A DNA stretch of 60,040 nt. It comes from an uncultured Lachnospiraceae bacterium. GTDB lineage: Bacteria; Bacillota; Clostridia; Lachnospirales; Lachnospiraceae. Below the pieces are notes generated by a model, which was given only the letters and a program-made list of their open reading frames with translations, did not search any database and was not told the DNA's origin. Each line of letters starts with the position of its first letter. Position 1 is the stretch's first letter. The stretch is taken from positions 1-60,040 of the forward strand of contig CAMNRH010000018.1 in assembly GCA_946552115.1 (NCBI GenBank), read 5' to 3'. A program made the translations under genes and the position numbers. Positions 18,006-27,239 of this stretch are shown piece by piece.

Positions 18006-19604
18006 ATGAGTAATATCAGGGAAACGATTGAGAGCGGAAAAGCGGTACTGGGGCTTGAGTTTGGCTCCACAAGAATTAAGGCGGTGCTGGTAGACGAGAC
18101 GCATACACCGATCGCCTCCGGCGACCATGAGTGGGAAAACCGTCTGGAGAACGGTATTTGGACCTATTCGCTTGAGGATGTATGGGATGGACTTCGTGAC
18201 AGTTATAAGAAGCTGGCAAAAAACGTAGAAGAAAAATACGGCACAAAGCTTAAGAAAATCGGTGCGATCGGATTCAGCGCAATGATGCACGGATATATGG
18301 CGTTTGACAGAGAGGATAAGCTTCTTGTACCTTTCCGTACATGGAGAAACGGAATTACAGGTCAGGCGGCAGAGGCGCTTACAGAGCTGTTTCAGTACAA
18401 TATTCCGCAGAGATGGAGCATCGCTCATTTGTATCAGGCAATTTTAAACGAAGAGGAACATGTGAAGGATGTTGCTTACTTTACAACTCTCGCAGGTTAT
18501 ATTCACTGGCAGCTTACCGGACAGAAGGTGTTGGGAGTAGGAGACGCCTCCGGTATGTTTCCGATTAATCCGGATACAAAGGATTTTGACGCGGCAATGG
18601 TGGAAAAATTTGACGGGCTTGTTGTGGATAAGGGCTTTCCATGGAAATTAAAGGAAATACTTCCGAAAGTGCTTGTGGCAGGCGAGGACGCGGGAACGCT
18701 TACCGGGGAGGGCGCCCGTCTTCTTGACGAAAGCGGCGAACTGGAGGCGGGAATCCCGGTTTGCGCGCCGGAGGGAGACGCGGGAACAGGTATGGCTGCG
18801 ACAAACAGTGTGAGGAAAAGAACCGGAAATGTGTCTGCCGGCACCTCGATTTTTGCCATGATTGTACTTGAGAGGGAGCTTAAAAAGGTATATCCGGAGA
18901 TTGACCTTGTAACGACGCCGGACGGCAGTCTTGTAGGTATGGTGCATGCAAATAACTGTACCTCCGATTTGAATGCATGGGTCGGATTATTCCGTGAATT
19001 TGCCGGCGGCTTTGGGATTGACGCGAATATGAACAAGCTGTTTGGGTTCCTGTACAACAAGGCTTTAGAAGGAGATGCAGACTGCGGCGGACTTCTGTCC
19101 TATGGATATCTGTCAGGAGAAAATATTACGGGAGTAGAGGAGGGCAGGCCTCTCTTTGTGCGTTCGCCGGAAAGTAAGTTTAATCTTGCGAATTTTATGA
19201 GGGCACATCTTTTTACATCTCTGGGAGCTCTCAAGGTGGGAATGGATATTCTTCTTAAGGAGGAACAGGTAGAAATTGATGAAATTCTCGGCCACGGCGG
19301 CCTTTTCAAGACGAAAGGCGTCGGACAGGGATTTCTTGCGGCGGCGATAAATACTCCGGTTTCCGTTATGGAGACAGCCGGCGAAGGAGGTCCGTGGGGG
19401 ATGGCGCTTCTTGCTTCCTATATGCTGAATAAAGAAGAGGGAGAATCACTTGCCGATTATTTGTCAGATAAAGTATTTGCAGGAAATAAAGGAACGAAGA
19501 TGGAGCCGAGGAAAGAGGACGTGGAAGGCTTTGAAGTATTCGCACGCAGATATGTGAAAGGTGTCGCGATTGAGAAAGCGGCGTTAGAAAATCTGGTATC
19601 ATAA
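18006..19604 (+). CDS. araB: FGGY-family carbohydrate kinase, probable L-ribulokinase
   Basis: A 532-residue FGGY kinase with the N-terminal phosphate-binding motif ([16 protein letters not shown]) and C-terminal [10 protein letters not shown] and [13 protein letters not shown] segments. Between araA and araD it should phosphorylate L-ribulose to L-ribulose 5-phosphate. It is not an obvious close match to the classical AraB of E. coli, so the role rests mainly on operon context and the fold. Confidence 0.88.
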   Translation: MSNIRETIESGKAVLGLEFGSTRIKAVLVDETHTPIASGDHEWENRLENGIWTYSLEDVWDGLRDSYKKLAKNVEEKYGTKLKKIGAIGFSAMMHGYMAFDREDKLLVPFRTWRNGITGQAAEALTELFQYNIPQRWSIAHLYQAILNEEEHVKDVAYFTTLAGYIHWQLTGQKVLGVGDASGMFPINPDTKDFDAAMVEKFDGLVVDKGFPWKLKEILPKVLVAGEDAGTLTGEGARLLDESGELEAGIPVCAPEGDAGTGMAATNSVRKRTGNVSAGTSIFAMIVLERELKKVYPEIDLVTTPDGSLVGMVHANNCTSDLNAWVGLFREFAGGFGIDANMNKLFGFLYNKALEGDADCGGLLSYGYLSGENITGVEEGRPLFVRSPESKFNLANFMRAHLFTSLGALKVGMDILLKEEQVEIDEILGHGGLFKTKGVGQGFLAAAINTPVSVMETAGEGGPWGMALLASYMLNKEEGESLADYLSDKVFAGNKGTKMEPRKEDVEGFEVFARRYVKGVAIEKAALENLVS

Positions 19605-19630
19605 CCGGTATGAGGAAAGGAGCTGTTTAA

Positions 19631-20332
19631 ATGCTGGAGCAGTTGAAAAAAGAAGTATATGAGGCGAATATGCTTCTTCCGAAATATAATCTTGTGACAT
19701 TTACGTGGGGAAATGTAAGCGGAATTGACAGAGAGAAAGGCCTCTTTGTCATTAAGCCAAGCGGCGTTGAGTATGACAGGCTCAGGCCGGAGGATATGGT
19801 AGTCGTTGATCTTGACGGAAATAAAGTGGAGGGGGATTACAATCCGTCCTCCGACACGGCAACGCATGTCGTGCTTTATAACCGTTTTCCAAATATCGGA
19901 GGAATCGTTCACACTCATTCCAATTGGGCGGCGAGCTGGGCGCAGGCAGGGAGAGGGATACCCTGTTACGGAACGACCCACGCAGATTATCTATACGGCG
20001 AGGTGCCATGTGTGAGAAATCTTACCAAGGATGAGATAGACGAGGCCTATGAGAGAAATACCGGCGTGCTGATTGCGGATGAATTTGAGATTCACGGGTT
20101 GGATTATGAGGCGACTCCGGCAGTACTTTGTAAAAATCACGGACCGTTTACCTGGGGAGGAGACGCTCATGAGGCGGTACACAACGCGGTTGTACTGGAG
20201 GAAGTGGCGAAGATAGCGGCGCAGTGCGAGTGGATAAACCCGAATAATAAGCCGGCGCCTCAGGAGCTTCAGGATAAGCACTATTATCGGAAGCATGGGG
20301 CCAATGCCTATTATGGACAGCCGGGAAAATAA
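19631..20332 (+). CDS. araD: L-ribulose-5-phosphate 4-epimerase
   Basis: A 233-residue class II aldolase-fold epimerase. The substrate-binding GNVSG and KPSGV, the HTHSNWA zinc-ligand pair (residues about 95-97) and the third His in KNHGPFTWG are all present. It makes D-xylulose 5-phosphate for the pentose phosphate pathway. Last gene of the ara operon; a strong terminator follows 18 bases later. Confidence 0.96.
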   Translation: MLEQLKKEVYEANMLLPKYNLVTFTWGNVSGIDREKGLFVIKPSGVEYDRLRPEDMVVVDLDGNKVEGDYNPSSDTATHVVLYNRFPNIGGIVHTHSNWAASWAQAGRGIPCYGTTHADYLYGEVPCVRNLTKDEIDEAYERNTGVLIADEFEIHGLDYEATPAVLCKNHGPFTWGGDAHEAVHNAVVLEEVAKIAAQCEWINPNNKPAPQELQDKHYYRKHGANAYYGQPGK

Positions 20333-20350
20333 AAAATATAAGATGAGATT

Positions 20351-20403
20351 ACGCGGCGCGTCCCCTCTGTATGAGATAACAGAGAGGACGCGCCGTAGTT
20401 TTG
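20351..20403 (+). terminator. Terminator of the ara operon
   Basis: A long GC-rich stem: the arm at 20351-20370 pairs with the arm at 20380-20397, followed by AGTTTTG. Confidence 0.8.
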
Positions 20404-20455
20404 ATATTGTTTATTAGCCATTCACGGCAAAAATAATACCTTTTAGTCAACCGGC

Positions 20456-20484
20456 TTGTATCCGGATAGCCTTTTTCTTATAAT
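20456..20484 (+). promoter_or_regulatory. Promoter of the LytTR/GHKL operon
   Basis: TTGTAT (20456-20461), 17-base spacer, TATAAT (20479-20484), 24 bases before the start codon. The flanks contain CCGG repeats around the -35 box. Confidence 0.6.
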
Positions 20485-20508
20485 GTTAAGAAAGAGGAGG
20501 AGATTATT

Positions 20509-21219
20509 TTGATTCGGATTGCAGTCTGTGAAGACGAACAAATACTTTTACACCAGATGGCCGGCCTGGTGAAAGGTATTTTTGATAAGCATGGCATTTC
20601 TTATTATATGGAAACCTATTTAAACGGCAGCTCCTTACTTGTGCATGAGGCGTTCGATATAGTACTTCTTGATATTGAGATGGCGCCGCTTAACGGCCTT
20701 GAGGTGGCGGAGCGCCTTCGCAGGCGGGGAGATGACAGTAAGCTGATTTTTATCACTGCTCATCCGCAGTATGCGATAGCAGCATATGACGTGCAGACAT
20801 ATCACTATTTATTAAAGCCGGTGGATGAAAAAAAGCTGGAAAGATTGCTTTTAACCTTATACTCTGTACTCGGTCAGGAGCGGCAGCAGGCAATTTCCGT
20901 CCGGCAGGGAACAAAAGTACAGAGAGTTCCGCTTGACAGGGTGCTCTATCTGGAGGTCCTTGACAGAAAGATTTATCTTCATACCGAAGAGGAGACGATT
21001 CCGTTTTACGGGAAATTGGAGGAATTGGAGCTGATGCTTCCAGGGATATTTTTTCGATGTCACAGGAGCTATATCGTTCATTTGTATTGTGTGAGGAAAT
21101 ATGATAAGAAAGAAATTACGCTCTGCAATGGAGAAAGGATTCCTCTGTCCAGACGGAGATATCAATCTTTCGGTTTGGCATTCATGCAATATATAAAGGA
21201 AAGCGGGGATGTACGTTGA
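20509..21219 (+). CDS. LytTR-family response regulator
   Basis: A 236-residue regulator with a receiver domain (Glu8/Asp9, phospho-acceptor Asp55 in LLDIEM, Lys in LLKPV) and a C-terminal LytTR DNA-binding domain (about 130-230, with FFRCHRSYIVH). It starts at a TTG behind a strong AAGAGGAGG. It overlaps the following kinase by four bases (TTGA). This AgrA/ComE-like class usually answers peptide or envelope signals. Confidence 0.92.
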   Translation: MIRIAVCEDEQILLHQMAGLVKGIFDKHGISYYMETYLNGSSLLVHEAFDIVLLDIEMAPLNGLEVAERLRRRGDDSKLIFITAHPQYAIAAYDVQTYHYLLKPVDEKKLERLLLTLYSVLGQERQQAISVRQGTKVQRVPLDRVLYLEVLDRKIYLHTEEETIPFYGKLEELELMLPGIFFRCHRSYIVHLYCVRKYDKKEITLCNGERIPLSRRRYQSFGLAFMQYIKESGDVR

Positions 21220-22550
21220 GCATTTCTTTTCTTATTACGGGTATCTGGGGATTTTTGGATACATTCATTCGCTGCCGCTTTTTCTCAAAAATACTTGGAA
21301 AAAAATACCGTTATACTTATGTCGGGTTTTATCTGGGAAATCTGTTATACGGACAAATGAATGTAAGATTTTCTTTGACGGTTACCGGACGGGGAAATTT
21401 CATCTATAGCTGTGTCTGCTCCCTGATTCTCAGTAATCTTCTGTTCTGCGGAAGCGTGGTGAAAAAGAGCTTTTTTACAGTGTGGACATACTGTATACCC
21501 GGCGTTGCATTCGGCGTGTTTTTTCCATTATTTCATGCATCTGCGGTTGTAAACGAACCGGGTGGGCGGCAGGCTTTTTTTGTGGAGGCCGTCGGAATTG
21601 CAGCTTTAATAATACAGTATGTCATGATGGAAATATTGCAGAGGAGGCTTCACACACTCAGACTTGATTTTACGGACAAGGAAGCTGTTTACCTGATATA
21701 TATTATTATATTTATTTATGCTGCAACGGATCTTATGTTAAAGATATTTGCCGGGATAGATGATTGGAAATCAGATGATGTTTTCAGAATAGCAATACCG
21801 TGCAGTATGCTTTCGCTGGCGGGGCTTGGGCTGTATATGTACTGCGTCATTTCGCTGGAGAAACAGATTCTTAAGCGGCTGGCAGAACAGAAGTATCAAA
21901 TGATAGCGCGTCATCTGGAAGATTATAAGGAACAATATGAACAATTGGCAAAAATAAAGCATGATATAAAAAACCACGGGTTATGTATCAGGGAGCTTTT
22001 GAAAGACAGGAAATCAGAGGAAGCGCTGCATTATCTTGAGCAATTTATTACAGACAGGGGGCAGACAGGGCATATAATACAAACCGGTTCCGTTTTTGCG
22101 GATGCACTTTTGAATCCGAAATATAGTCAGGCGAAAGGTCTGGGAATTGATATTACGATTCGAATGGCGGCGCCGGCGGAGGATAAGATTGCACCTGTTG
22201 ATTTATGCTGTCTTTTGGCAAATGCGCTGGATAATGCGATAGAAGCGTGTCAGCGTCAGAAGGAAAAGGAAAGCGAGGCTGGATGGATAAGGATGAAATC
22301 TAAAGTAAAAGGGGAATATTGGGTATTAGAAGTCAGCAACAGCAGCGCGGAGCAGGCATCTGTGTATCATGGCAGATTTTTGTCCTCTAAACGGATACAT
22401 TCCTATGGAGTAGGACTTCAGAATATAAAGACGGTTGTGGAACGCTACGAAGGCGTTTTTGAAATACGAAATGACGCATACTTTACACTGAATGTTATGC
22501 TTCCTGTTCCATTGGAACCAAAAGAAGAACCGTCTGCATCATTGCAGTGA
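21216..22550 (+). CDS. GHKL-domain sensor histidine kinase (AgrC-like)
   Basis: A 444-residue kinase with about six hydrophobic segments in the first 215 residues, a coiled stretch, the histidine box KIKHDIKNH (His249) and a GHKL ATPase domain (NALDNAIEAC, GVGLQNIK). The topology resembles AgrC-type receptors. The start is a TTG overlapping the regulator stop. No pheromone-precursor gene is visible nearby, so the signal is unknown. Confidence 0.88.
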   Translation: MSISFLITGIWGFLDTFIRCRFFSKILGKKYRYTYVGFYLGNLLYGQMNVRFSLTVTGRGNFIYSCVCSLILSNLLFCGSVVKKSFFTVWTYCIPGVAFGVFFPLFHASAVVNEPGGRQAFFVEAVGIAALIIQYVMMEILQRRLHTLRLDFTDKEAVYLIYIIIFIYAATDLMLKIFAGIDDWKSDDVFRIAIPCSMLSLAGLGLYMYCVISLEKQILKRLAEQKYQMIARHLEDYKEQYEQLAKIKHDIKNHGLCIRELLKDRKSEEALHYLEQFITDRGQTGHIIQTGSVFADALLNPKYSQAKGLGIDITIRMAAPAEDKIAPVDLCCLLANALDNAIEACQRQKEKESEAGWIRMKSKVKGEYWVLEVSNSSAEQASVYHGRFLSSKRIHSYGVGLQNIKTVVERYEGVFEIRNDAYFTLNVMLPVPLEPKEEPSASLQ

Positions 22551-22651
22551 ATTTCTATACTGCAGCGTCCGATATTCCTATGACCGGAATTTTTATGAGT
22601 GAAATTTCCGGGCGGATATATTTTATATATGAAAAACAGGAGGTATGGAAG

Positions 22652-23272
22652 ATGCGGATATATACAGGACATACAGGAGTACTTTTTCAGGCAGATGCAA
22701 GGAATAACGGCGTTAATCGAAACCCTTTGATGGAAGTGAAGAGGGCGGGAGTATTGGCGCGAACGGACACGGCAGTCATTTCCCCACAGGGAAAATCTGC
22801 AAATCTTCTGACCAATCTGATGAACCAGCGGGAGCTGATACAGAGGAATAAGGACGCTCTTATTAAACAGACGTTGGATAATGAGAGCGGAATCAGCTCT
22901 GCCGGGCTAAAGGAGCAGTTAGAGGAATATGAAGGACAGCTGGATAAGCTGGACGGACAGATAGCAGCTGAGATGGCAAAGCAGGAGAAAAATACGGATG
23001 AGAAAGACAGCGCATATCAGGATACAAAGAATATGGCGCCGCCAGAGAATGAGGATTCTTTCACGCAGCTGACAGAAATATCTGCAAAGCTTGAAAATAT
23101 GGAGAAAGTCGAGCAGGTTTGCCGGGAGCGGGAGGGTGAGAAAAGAGTATGTGAGACAGAAATGGAACTTGGCGGCTCTGTGGCAGCTAAGTGTAAGCTT
23201 GACCGGATAGAGAAAGCGGAGAGGCTTACTTCATCGGTCATGCCTCTGATACGGGGCTTCATGGACAGATAG
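22652..23272 (+). CDS. Coiled-coil protein of unknown function
   Basis: I do not recognise this 206-residue protein. It begins MRIYTGHTG behind AGGAGG (an upstream in-frame ATG lacks a ribosome-binding site). Residues about 55-110 are Gln/Glu/Lys-rich with heptad character, followed by a Pro/Asn linker and a charged C-terminal region with two Cys. There is no signal peptide or membrane helix. It lies 102 bases downstream of the GHKL kinase on the same strand and could be a target or partner of that system. A perfect-stem terminator follows. Confidence 0.7.
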   Translation: MRIYTGHTGVLFQADARNNGVNRNPLMEVKRAGVLARTDTAVISPQGKSANLLTNLMNQRELIQRNKDALIKQTLDNESGISSAGLKEQLEEYEGQLDKLDGQIAAEMAKQEKNTDEKDSAYQDTKNMAPPENEDSFTQLTEISAKLENMEKVEQVCREREGEKRVCETEMELGGSVAAKCKLDRIEKAERLTSSVMPLIRGFMDR

Positions 23273-23306
23273 CCGTCAGAGACATAATAAAATAGTCTGT
23301 AGATAT

Positions 23307-23340
23307 AGGAGCCGGTATATTTTGAGTACCGGCTCCTGTT
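23307..23340. terminator. Bidirectional terminator
   Basis: Perfect 11-bp stem AGGAGCCGGTA / TACCGGCTCCT (23307-23317, 23327-23337) between the convergent coiled-coil and ECF genes. Confidence 0.75.
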
Positions 23341-23360
23341 AATATTCAGATTCTTAAATA

Positions 23361-23897
23361 TTACACATGCGGTTTCTGTGCGAGCTGTCTGATATCCGGA
23401 ACCGCAAGTAATATCGGATATAAGACAAAGGCAATGATCAGTCCGCTGACGCCCTGAATCAGGTTGGCAGGGATACTGGCAGCTGCCGCGGATGCGCCGT
23501 AAAGAGGAATTTCGCACAGGAAATATCCGCCTGCCACAAAAACGACATCGGCGATTCCACCCATAATAACGGCGGTATAACGGCTTTTTGACGTCGTGCC
23601 AAACCTTTGATAAATGCTTCCGGCTGTAAATGCGACAACAGCCTTAACAGCGAAAGTAATCGGAACGTAGATAAAGTATCCTCCCAGCAAATCAGCCATC
23701 GCGGAGCCGATACCCGCTGCTAAAAGCCCCCATGCAGGACCGAGAATAACGCCGGAGAGGATAACAATCGCATCGCCCGGATGGATGTATCCGCCTGTGC
23801 CCGGCGTAGGAATACGTATGGACATCGTTGCGACACATGCAAGTGCGGCAAACAGTGCGGTCATAACAATTTTTTTCAGGTTTGAGTTCATGTTCAC
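23361..23897 (-). CDS. ECF transporter substrate-binding (S) component
   Basis: A 178-residue membrane protein with about five to six helices. The N-terminal ALFAALACVATMSIRIP segment and GYIHPGDAIVILSGVILGP loop are typical of S components that capture a vitamin or precursor for an energy-coupling-factor module; the shared ATPases are not in this window. It appears to start at GTG behind AGAGG. The ligand is not shown by the sequence. A TGGAC motif in the promoter hints at a MocR/PdxR-type regulator and hence vitamin B6, but this is weak. Confidence 0.85.
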   Translation of the reverse strand: MNMNSNLKKIVMTALFAALACVATMSIRIPTPGTGGYIHPGDAIVILSGVILGPAWGLLAAGIGSAMADLLGGYFIYVPITFAVKAVVAFTAGSIYQRFGTTSKSRYTAVIMGGIADVVFVAGGYFLCEIPLYGASAAAASIPANLIQGVSGLIIAFVLYPILLAVPDIRQLAQKPHV

Positions 23898-23951
23898 AGT
23901 GACAACCTCTTTTCTTTGTAAGTATTATGTCTTCTTGCCTGTATACTTTAT

Positions 23952-24006
23952 ACTATATCTGGATTGAAAGAAAGGTCCAATAATTATAAAAATGACCAGT
24001 CCAGTT
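23952..24006 (-). promoter_or_regulatory. Promoter of the ECF gene with TGGAC boxes
   Basis: On the minus strand TTGGAC (23980-23975), 17 bases, TATAGT (23957-23952). The -35 box is part of a TTGGACC element, and about 20 bases upstream is a similar ACTGGACTGGTC element, so a dimeric regulator could cover the -35 region. The promoter is a good match; the regulator is unknown. Confidence 0.5.
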
Positions 24007-24078
24007 TGCGGGCTATTGTTAAGATAGTTTTTTGGTGATATACTGGAAGCCATAATAACGGAATTGGGAGAATGGATT

Positions 24079-24561
24079 ATGGAGATAAAAATAGTGCCTG
24101 GATATAATGATCCGGATATTATCGGTGAATTGTTTGCAGAATATACGGACATGCTGATAGAGGGCGACGCTTCCTTTCAGGAATATCTGAATATACAAAA
24201 TTATGATGAGGAGCGTAAGCATTTGGAGACAAAATACGGCGTACCATACGGCAGGCTGTATTTGGCGTATTGCGGCAGAGAACCGGCAGGCTGTATCGGA
24301 TTAAAACGGATAGATGAAAAAAACTGCGAAATGAAGCGTCTCTATGTAAGACCGCAATTTCGGGGAAAGCAGATAGGAAATCAGCTGATACAGAAAATTA
24401 TAGAGGATGCGAAAGAAATCGGGTATTCCTGTATGCTTTTAGATACACTGCCATTTCTTCAGGGCGCAATACATATGTATAGAAAATGGGGCTTTTATGA
24501 AATTGAAAGCTACAATGACAGCCCGATGGACAGCTCTATTTATATGAGGCTGGATCTGTAA
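24079..24561 (+). CDS. GNAT family N-acetyltransferase
   Basis: A 160-residue GNAT acetyltransferase. The acetyl-CoA-binding motif A is clear (RLYVRPQFRGKQIGNQL), followed by the DTLPFLQGAIHMYRKWGF motif-B region. Start at ATG 24079 behind GGGAG. Its stop codon is the first three bases of a TAATTGGGG sequence, so it overlaps the REP-like palindrome that follows. Substrate unknown. Confidence 0.87.
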   Translation: MEIKIVPGYNDPDIIGELFAEYTDMLIEGDASFQEYLNIQNYDEERKHLETKYGVPYGRLYLAYCGREPAGCIGLKRIDEKNCEMKRLYVRPQFRGKQIGNQLIQKIIEDAKEIGYSCMLLDTLPFLQGAIHMYRKWGFYEIESYNDSPMDSSIYMRLDL

Positions 24562-24601
24562 TTGGGGACGGGGTTTTTTTAGAAAAACCCCGTCCCCAAT
24601 T
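24560..24601. repeat. REP-like palindrome, copy 1
   Basis: A 42-base perfect palindrome: a 19-base arm AATTGGGGACGGGGTTTTT, four-base loop TTAG, and its exact complement. It overlaps the GNAT stop codon and ends directly at the ribosome-binding site of the next gene. Four related copies follow in this window. No T-run follows the stem, so it is not a canonical terminator. Confidence 0.9.
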
Positions 24602-24618
24602 AAGGAGGAGATGATAAT

Positions 24619-26679
24619 ATGAGCAGAGGATTCGAATTTCTCACGTATGTGACAGAGAAATTAAAAAACAGAATATACGAGCTTGGCGATCTGATTCAGG
24701 ATGTGCGGAAAGATATTGAGAGCATGAATGAATATTATTGGCAGAATTATACGGAGATGGATCAGTACGGTTATGAGAACTACGATAATCAGCAGGCGCT
24801 TCTTACACAGATGAATGCAAATCAGGATAACAGGCGGGCACTTAAGCGGTATAAGAGGCTGTTAGACTCTCCCTTTTTTGGAAGCGTGGAGTTCCTTTAT
24901 GACGGCGAGGAGGAAGCAGAAACGTTTTATATCGGAATCGGGAATTTCTCGGAGAGCCGGGGCGGTATACCGCTGATTTATGACTGGCGGGCGCCGGTCA
25001 GCAGCCTGTTTTACGATTATGACAGAGGAAGGGCGTCCTATGAAGCGCCGGCCGGGAGGCTTAAAGGGGAGATTTTTTCAAAATGGCAGTATAAGATTCG
25101 CGGCGGGCGGATGCTCTATGAGTTTGAAAGCGATGTAAAGATTGATGATGAGATTTTAAAGGCTGAGCTTGGTGCAAGCGGTGATACGCAGCTTAAAAAT
25201 ATTGTCAGGACGATCCAGCGGGAGCAGAATGCTATTATCCGGAATACAACAGACAGGATTCTGGCAGTTCAGGGGGTGGCGGGAAGCGGAAAGACCTCGG
25301 TAGCCCTGCACCGGGTTGCCTATCTTCTCTACCATGACAGGGAGCATCTCAAGTCCCGGAATATTTTGATTCTGTCGCCCAACAGTGTATTTGCAGACTA
25401 TATTGCGCATATTCTTCCGGAGCTTGGAGAAGAGAATATTCAGGAAATGAGTCTTGATTTATTTGCTTACAGGGAGCTTACGGGAATTGTCATGGACTGC
25501 GAGGACTTTTATCATCAGATAGAGCGCCGGCTTGGGAGAAGAGAGGGGGAGGATGGCTGGAGCGCTCAGGATGAAAAGAGGTACCGGTGGAAGCAATCGG
25601 AGGAGTTTATCGGGGCAGTGGAGGGATTTCTGGTGGAGCTTGAGGACTCTCTGGTAGATTTCCATGATATTTCTTTCGGGCGTTTCGGGAAGAGGACAGA
25701 GGAGCTTATGAAGCTCTTTTATGACAGATTCGGCGGTATCCCGCTTTTGTCGCGGATGAATGCGGTGGCGGAATATTTTATTGATGAATATGAGACGCTT
25801 AGCGGCCGCGTACTCGAGGAAGAGGAAAAGAAAGGGATTGAGAGCCGGTTTGAGGCTATGTATGTAACAACGGATATTTATGAACTTTACGGCTGGTTTC
25901 TGAAAGAAAACGCGCTGCCTGCATTGCCGGAAATTCCGCCGGAGGAGAGAAAGCTTGTATATGAGGACGTTTATCCGGTTCTGTATTTGAAATACCGGTT
26001 GTATGCAGGGGGAGTGAGAAAGGATATCAGACATCTGGTGATTGATGAGATGCAGGATTATTCTTATCTTCAATATGTTCTTCTGGAAAGAATCTTTCCG
26101 TGCCGCATGACGATTCTTGGAGACTGTGCGCAGACGATTGATTCCGTGCATCAGGACGTTCTTGCTTTCCTGCCGAAAATATTTGGACGGAAGGTCAGAA
26201 AGCTTACGCTTGATAAGGGATACCGAAATACGCTTGAGATTGCGCAGTATGCGGGGAAGCTTCTGGGAACGGAGGAAACCGGATATTTAAAGCGTCATGG
26301 GAAAGAGGTTTCCGAGGTGATTTGCGGGACAGAGGAAGAGGCGTATGAGGCGGCGCTGTCAAAGATTCGGGTATCAGAAAGGGCGAATGGCTGTTATGAG
26401 ACAGCGGCGCTGCTTTTTATGACAGAGAGTGAAGCACGCAGGGCATACGGATATCTTAAGGCTCGGTATGCAGAGGTATTTTATATTGACAGAGACAGCA
26501 GAAGCTTTCACAGGGGGATCACGGTTACGGCTTACTATATGGCGAAAGGCCTGGAGTTCGATCAGGTGTTTCTGATAGGAGGGGATACAGAAAGCGCAAT
26601 GTTTAAAAGCTTTCGTTATGTCGGCGCTACGAGGGCGCTGCATGAGCTTTACATCTATGATATTAAAGCTGTGCGGTAG
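24619..26679 (+). CDS. helD: HelD-like superfamily 1 helicase (RNA polymerase recycling)
   Basis: A 686-residue UvrD/Rep-fold protein of the HelD type. It has an N-terminal coiled arm (residues about 1-90), a 1A domain with Walker A GVAGSGKTSVALHR (Lys225), motif II in LVIDEMQDYSYLQYVLL, and late motifs including YYMAKGLEFDQVFLIGG and YVGATRALHELYI. HelD proteins bind RNA polymerase and release it from nucleic acid. AAGGAGG precedes the ATG, immediately after the REP-like element. Cellular DNA helicase function is the less likely alternative. Confidence 0.9.
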   Translation: MSRGFEFLTYVTEKLKNRIYELGDLIQDVRKDIESMNEYYWQNYTEMDQYGYENYDNQQALLTQMNANQDNRRALKRYKRLLDSPFFGSVEFLYDGEEEAETFYIGIGNFSESRGGIPLIYDWRAPVSSLFYDYDRGRASYEAPAGRLKGEIFSKWQYKIRGGRMLYEFESDVKIDDEILKAELGASGDTQLKNIVRTIQREQNAIIRNTTDRILAVQGVAGSGKTSVALHRVAYLLYHDREHLKSRNILILSPNSVFADYIAHILPELGEENIQEMSLDLFAYRELTGIVMDCEDFYHQIERRLGRREGEDGWSAQDEKRYRWKQSEEFIGAVEGFLVELEDSLVDFHDISFGRFGKRTEELMKLFYDRFGGIPLLSRMNAVAEYFIDEYETLSGRVLEEEEKKGIESRFEAMYVTTDIYELYGWFLKENALPALPEIPPEERKLVYEDVYPVLYLKYRLYAGGVRKDIRHLVIDEMQDYSYLQYVLLERIFPCRMTILGDCAQTIDSVHQDVLAFLPKIFGRKVRKLTLDKGYRNTLEIAQYAGKLLGTEETGYLKRHGKEVSEVICGTEEEAYEAALSKIRVSERANGCYETAALLFMTESEARRAYGYLKARYAEVFYIDRDSRSFHRGITVTAYYMAKGLEFDQVFLIGGDTESAMFKSFRYVGATRALHELYIYDIKAVR

Positions 26680-26766
26680 AGAGGCCGACGGGGCAATGTG
26701 AAGAAATTTGTAAAAATTTGTCAAACAAAACATTGGGTAATCCGGTTGTTTTTAGGGCTGTCATTC

Positions 26767-26795
26767 TTGATTCCGCGTAAAAAGAACGATATAAT
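26767..26795 (+). promoter_or_regulatory. Promoter of the 100-residue protein gene
   Basis: TTGATT (26767-26772), 17 bases, TATAAT (26790-26795), 37 bases before the ATG. Confidence 0.6.
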
Positions 26796-26831
26796 TGGAT
26801 AGAAAATACTACAAAAGAAAGGAAAATAATT

Positions 26832-27134
26832 ATGCAGAAAAACGCCAATGAATTTAAAGAGTTAATTTTTGATTTAATGAGTGGTTCACTAGACCTAAAC
26901 TGCTGCCCTGTAAAAGAAAGTGAATATGTAGAAAATGAATTTTCCGAAGGTAGTTTTTGTGAGTTGATGTATGATGAGGTGTATCATGCAAACTGCCGTT
27001 TATGTGAACGATTAGGTGTCAGTGAGGATAAGGACGTAGAGAAAATCATCGGAAATCTGGTAGATATCGGAAGACATCTTGCACTTAAGATGTTCGATTA
27101 CGGAACTTTATTTTCCGATATGCAGGCGAAATAA
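26832..27134 (+). CDS. Small acidic protein, possibly DUF6809
   Basis: A 100-residue, predominantly helical, acidic cytosolic protein with two Cys pairs (NCCP and ANCRLCERLG). It resembles small Firmicutes proteins grouped as DUF6809 with no known function; I am unsure of that assignment. It has its own promoter and a good AAAGGAAA site, and is flanked by unrelated genes. Confidence 0.65.
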   Translation: MQKNANEFKELIFDLMSGSLDLNCCPVKESEYVENEFSEGSFCELMYDEVYHANCRLCERLGVSEDKDVEKIIGNLVDIGRHLALKMFDYGTLFSDMQAK

Positions 27135-27179
27135 TCCGGTTTGCGGGGGAACCGGCAACGCTTTTGAAAGCATTATGAT

Positions 27180-27208
27180 TTGTCAGGAATCGAATTATAG
27201 TTTATAAT
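27180..27208 (+). promoter_or_regulatory. Promoter of the alpha/beta hydrolase gene
   Basis: TTGTCA (27180-27185), 17 bases, TATAAT (27203-27208), 31 bases before the ATG. Confidence 0.6.
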
Positions 27209-27239
27209 AAAGGAAAGACGAAAGAGGAGGTTTTAGAAA

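Noticed and set aside
25459-26151. 230-codon minus-strand open frame inside the HelD gene.
   Set aside because: Antisense to conserved helicase motifs, with His/Leu-rich shadow composition and no start signals.
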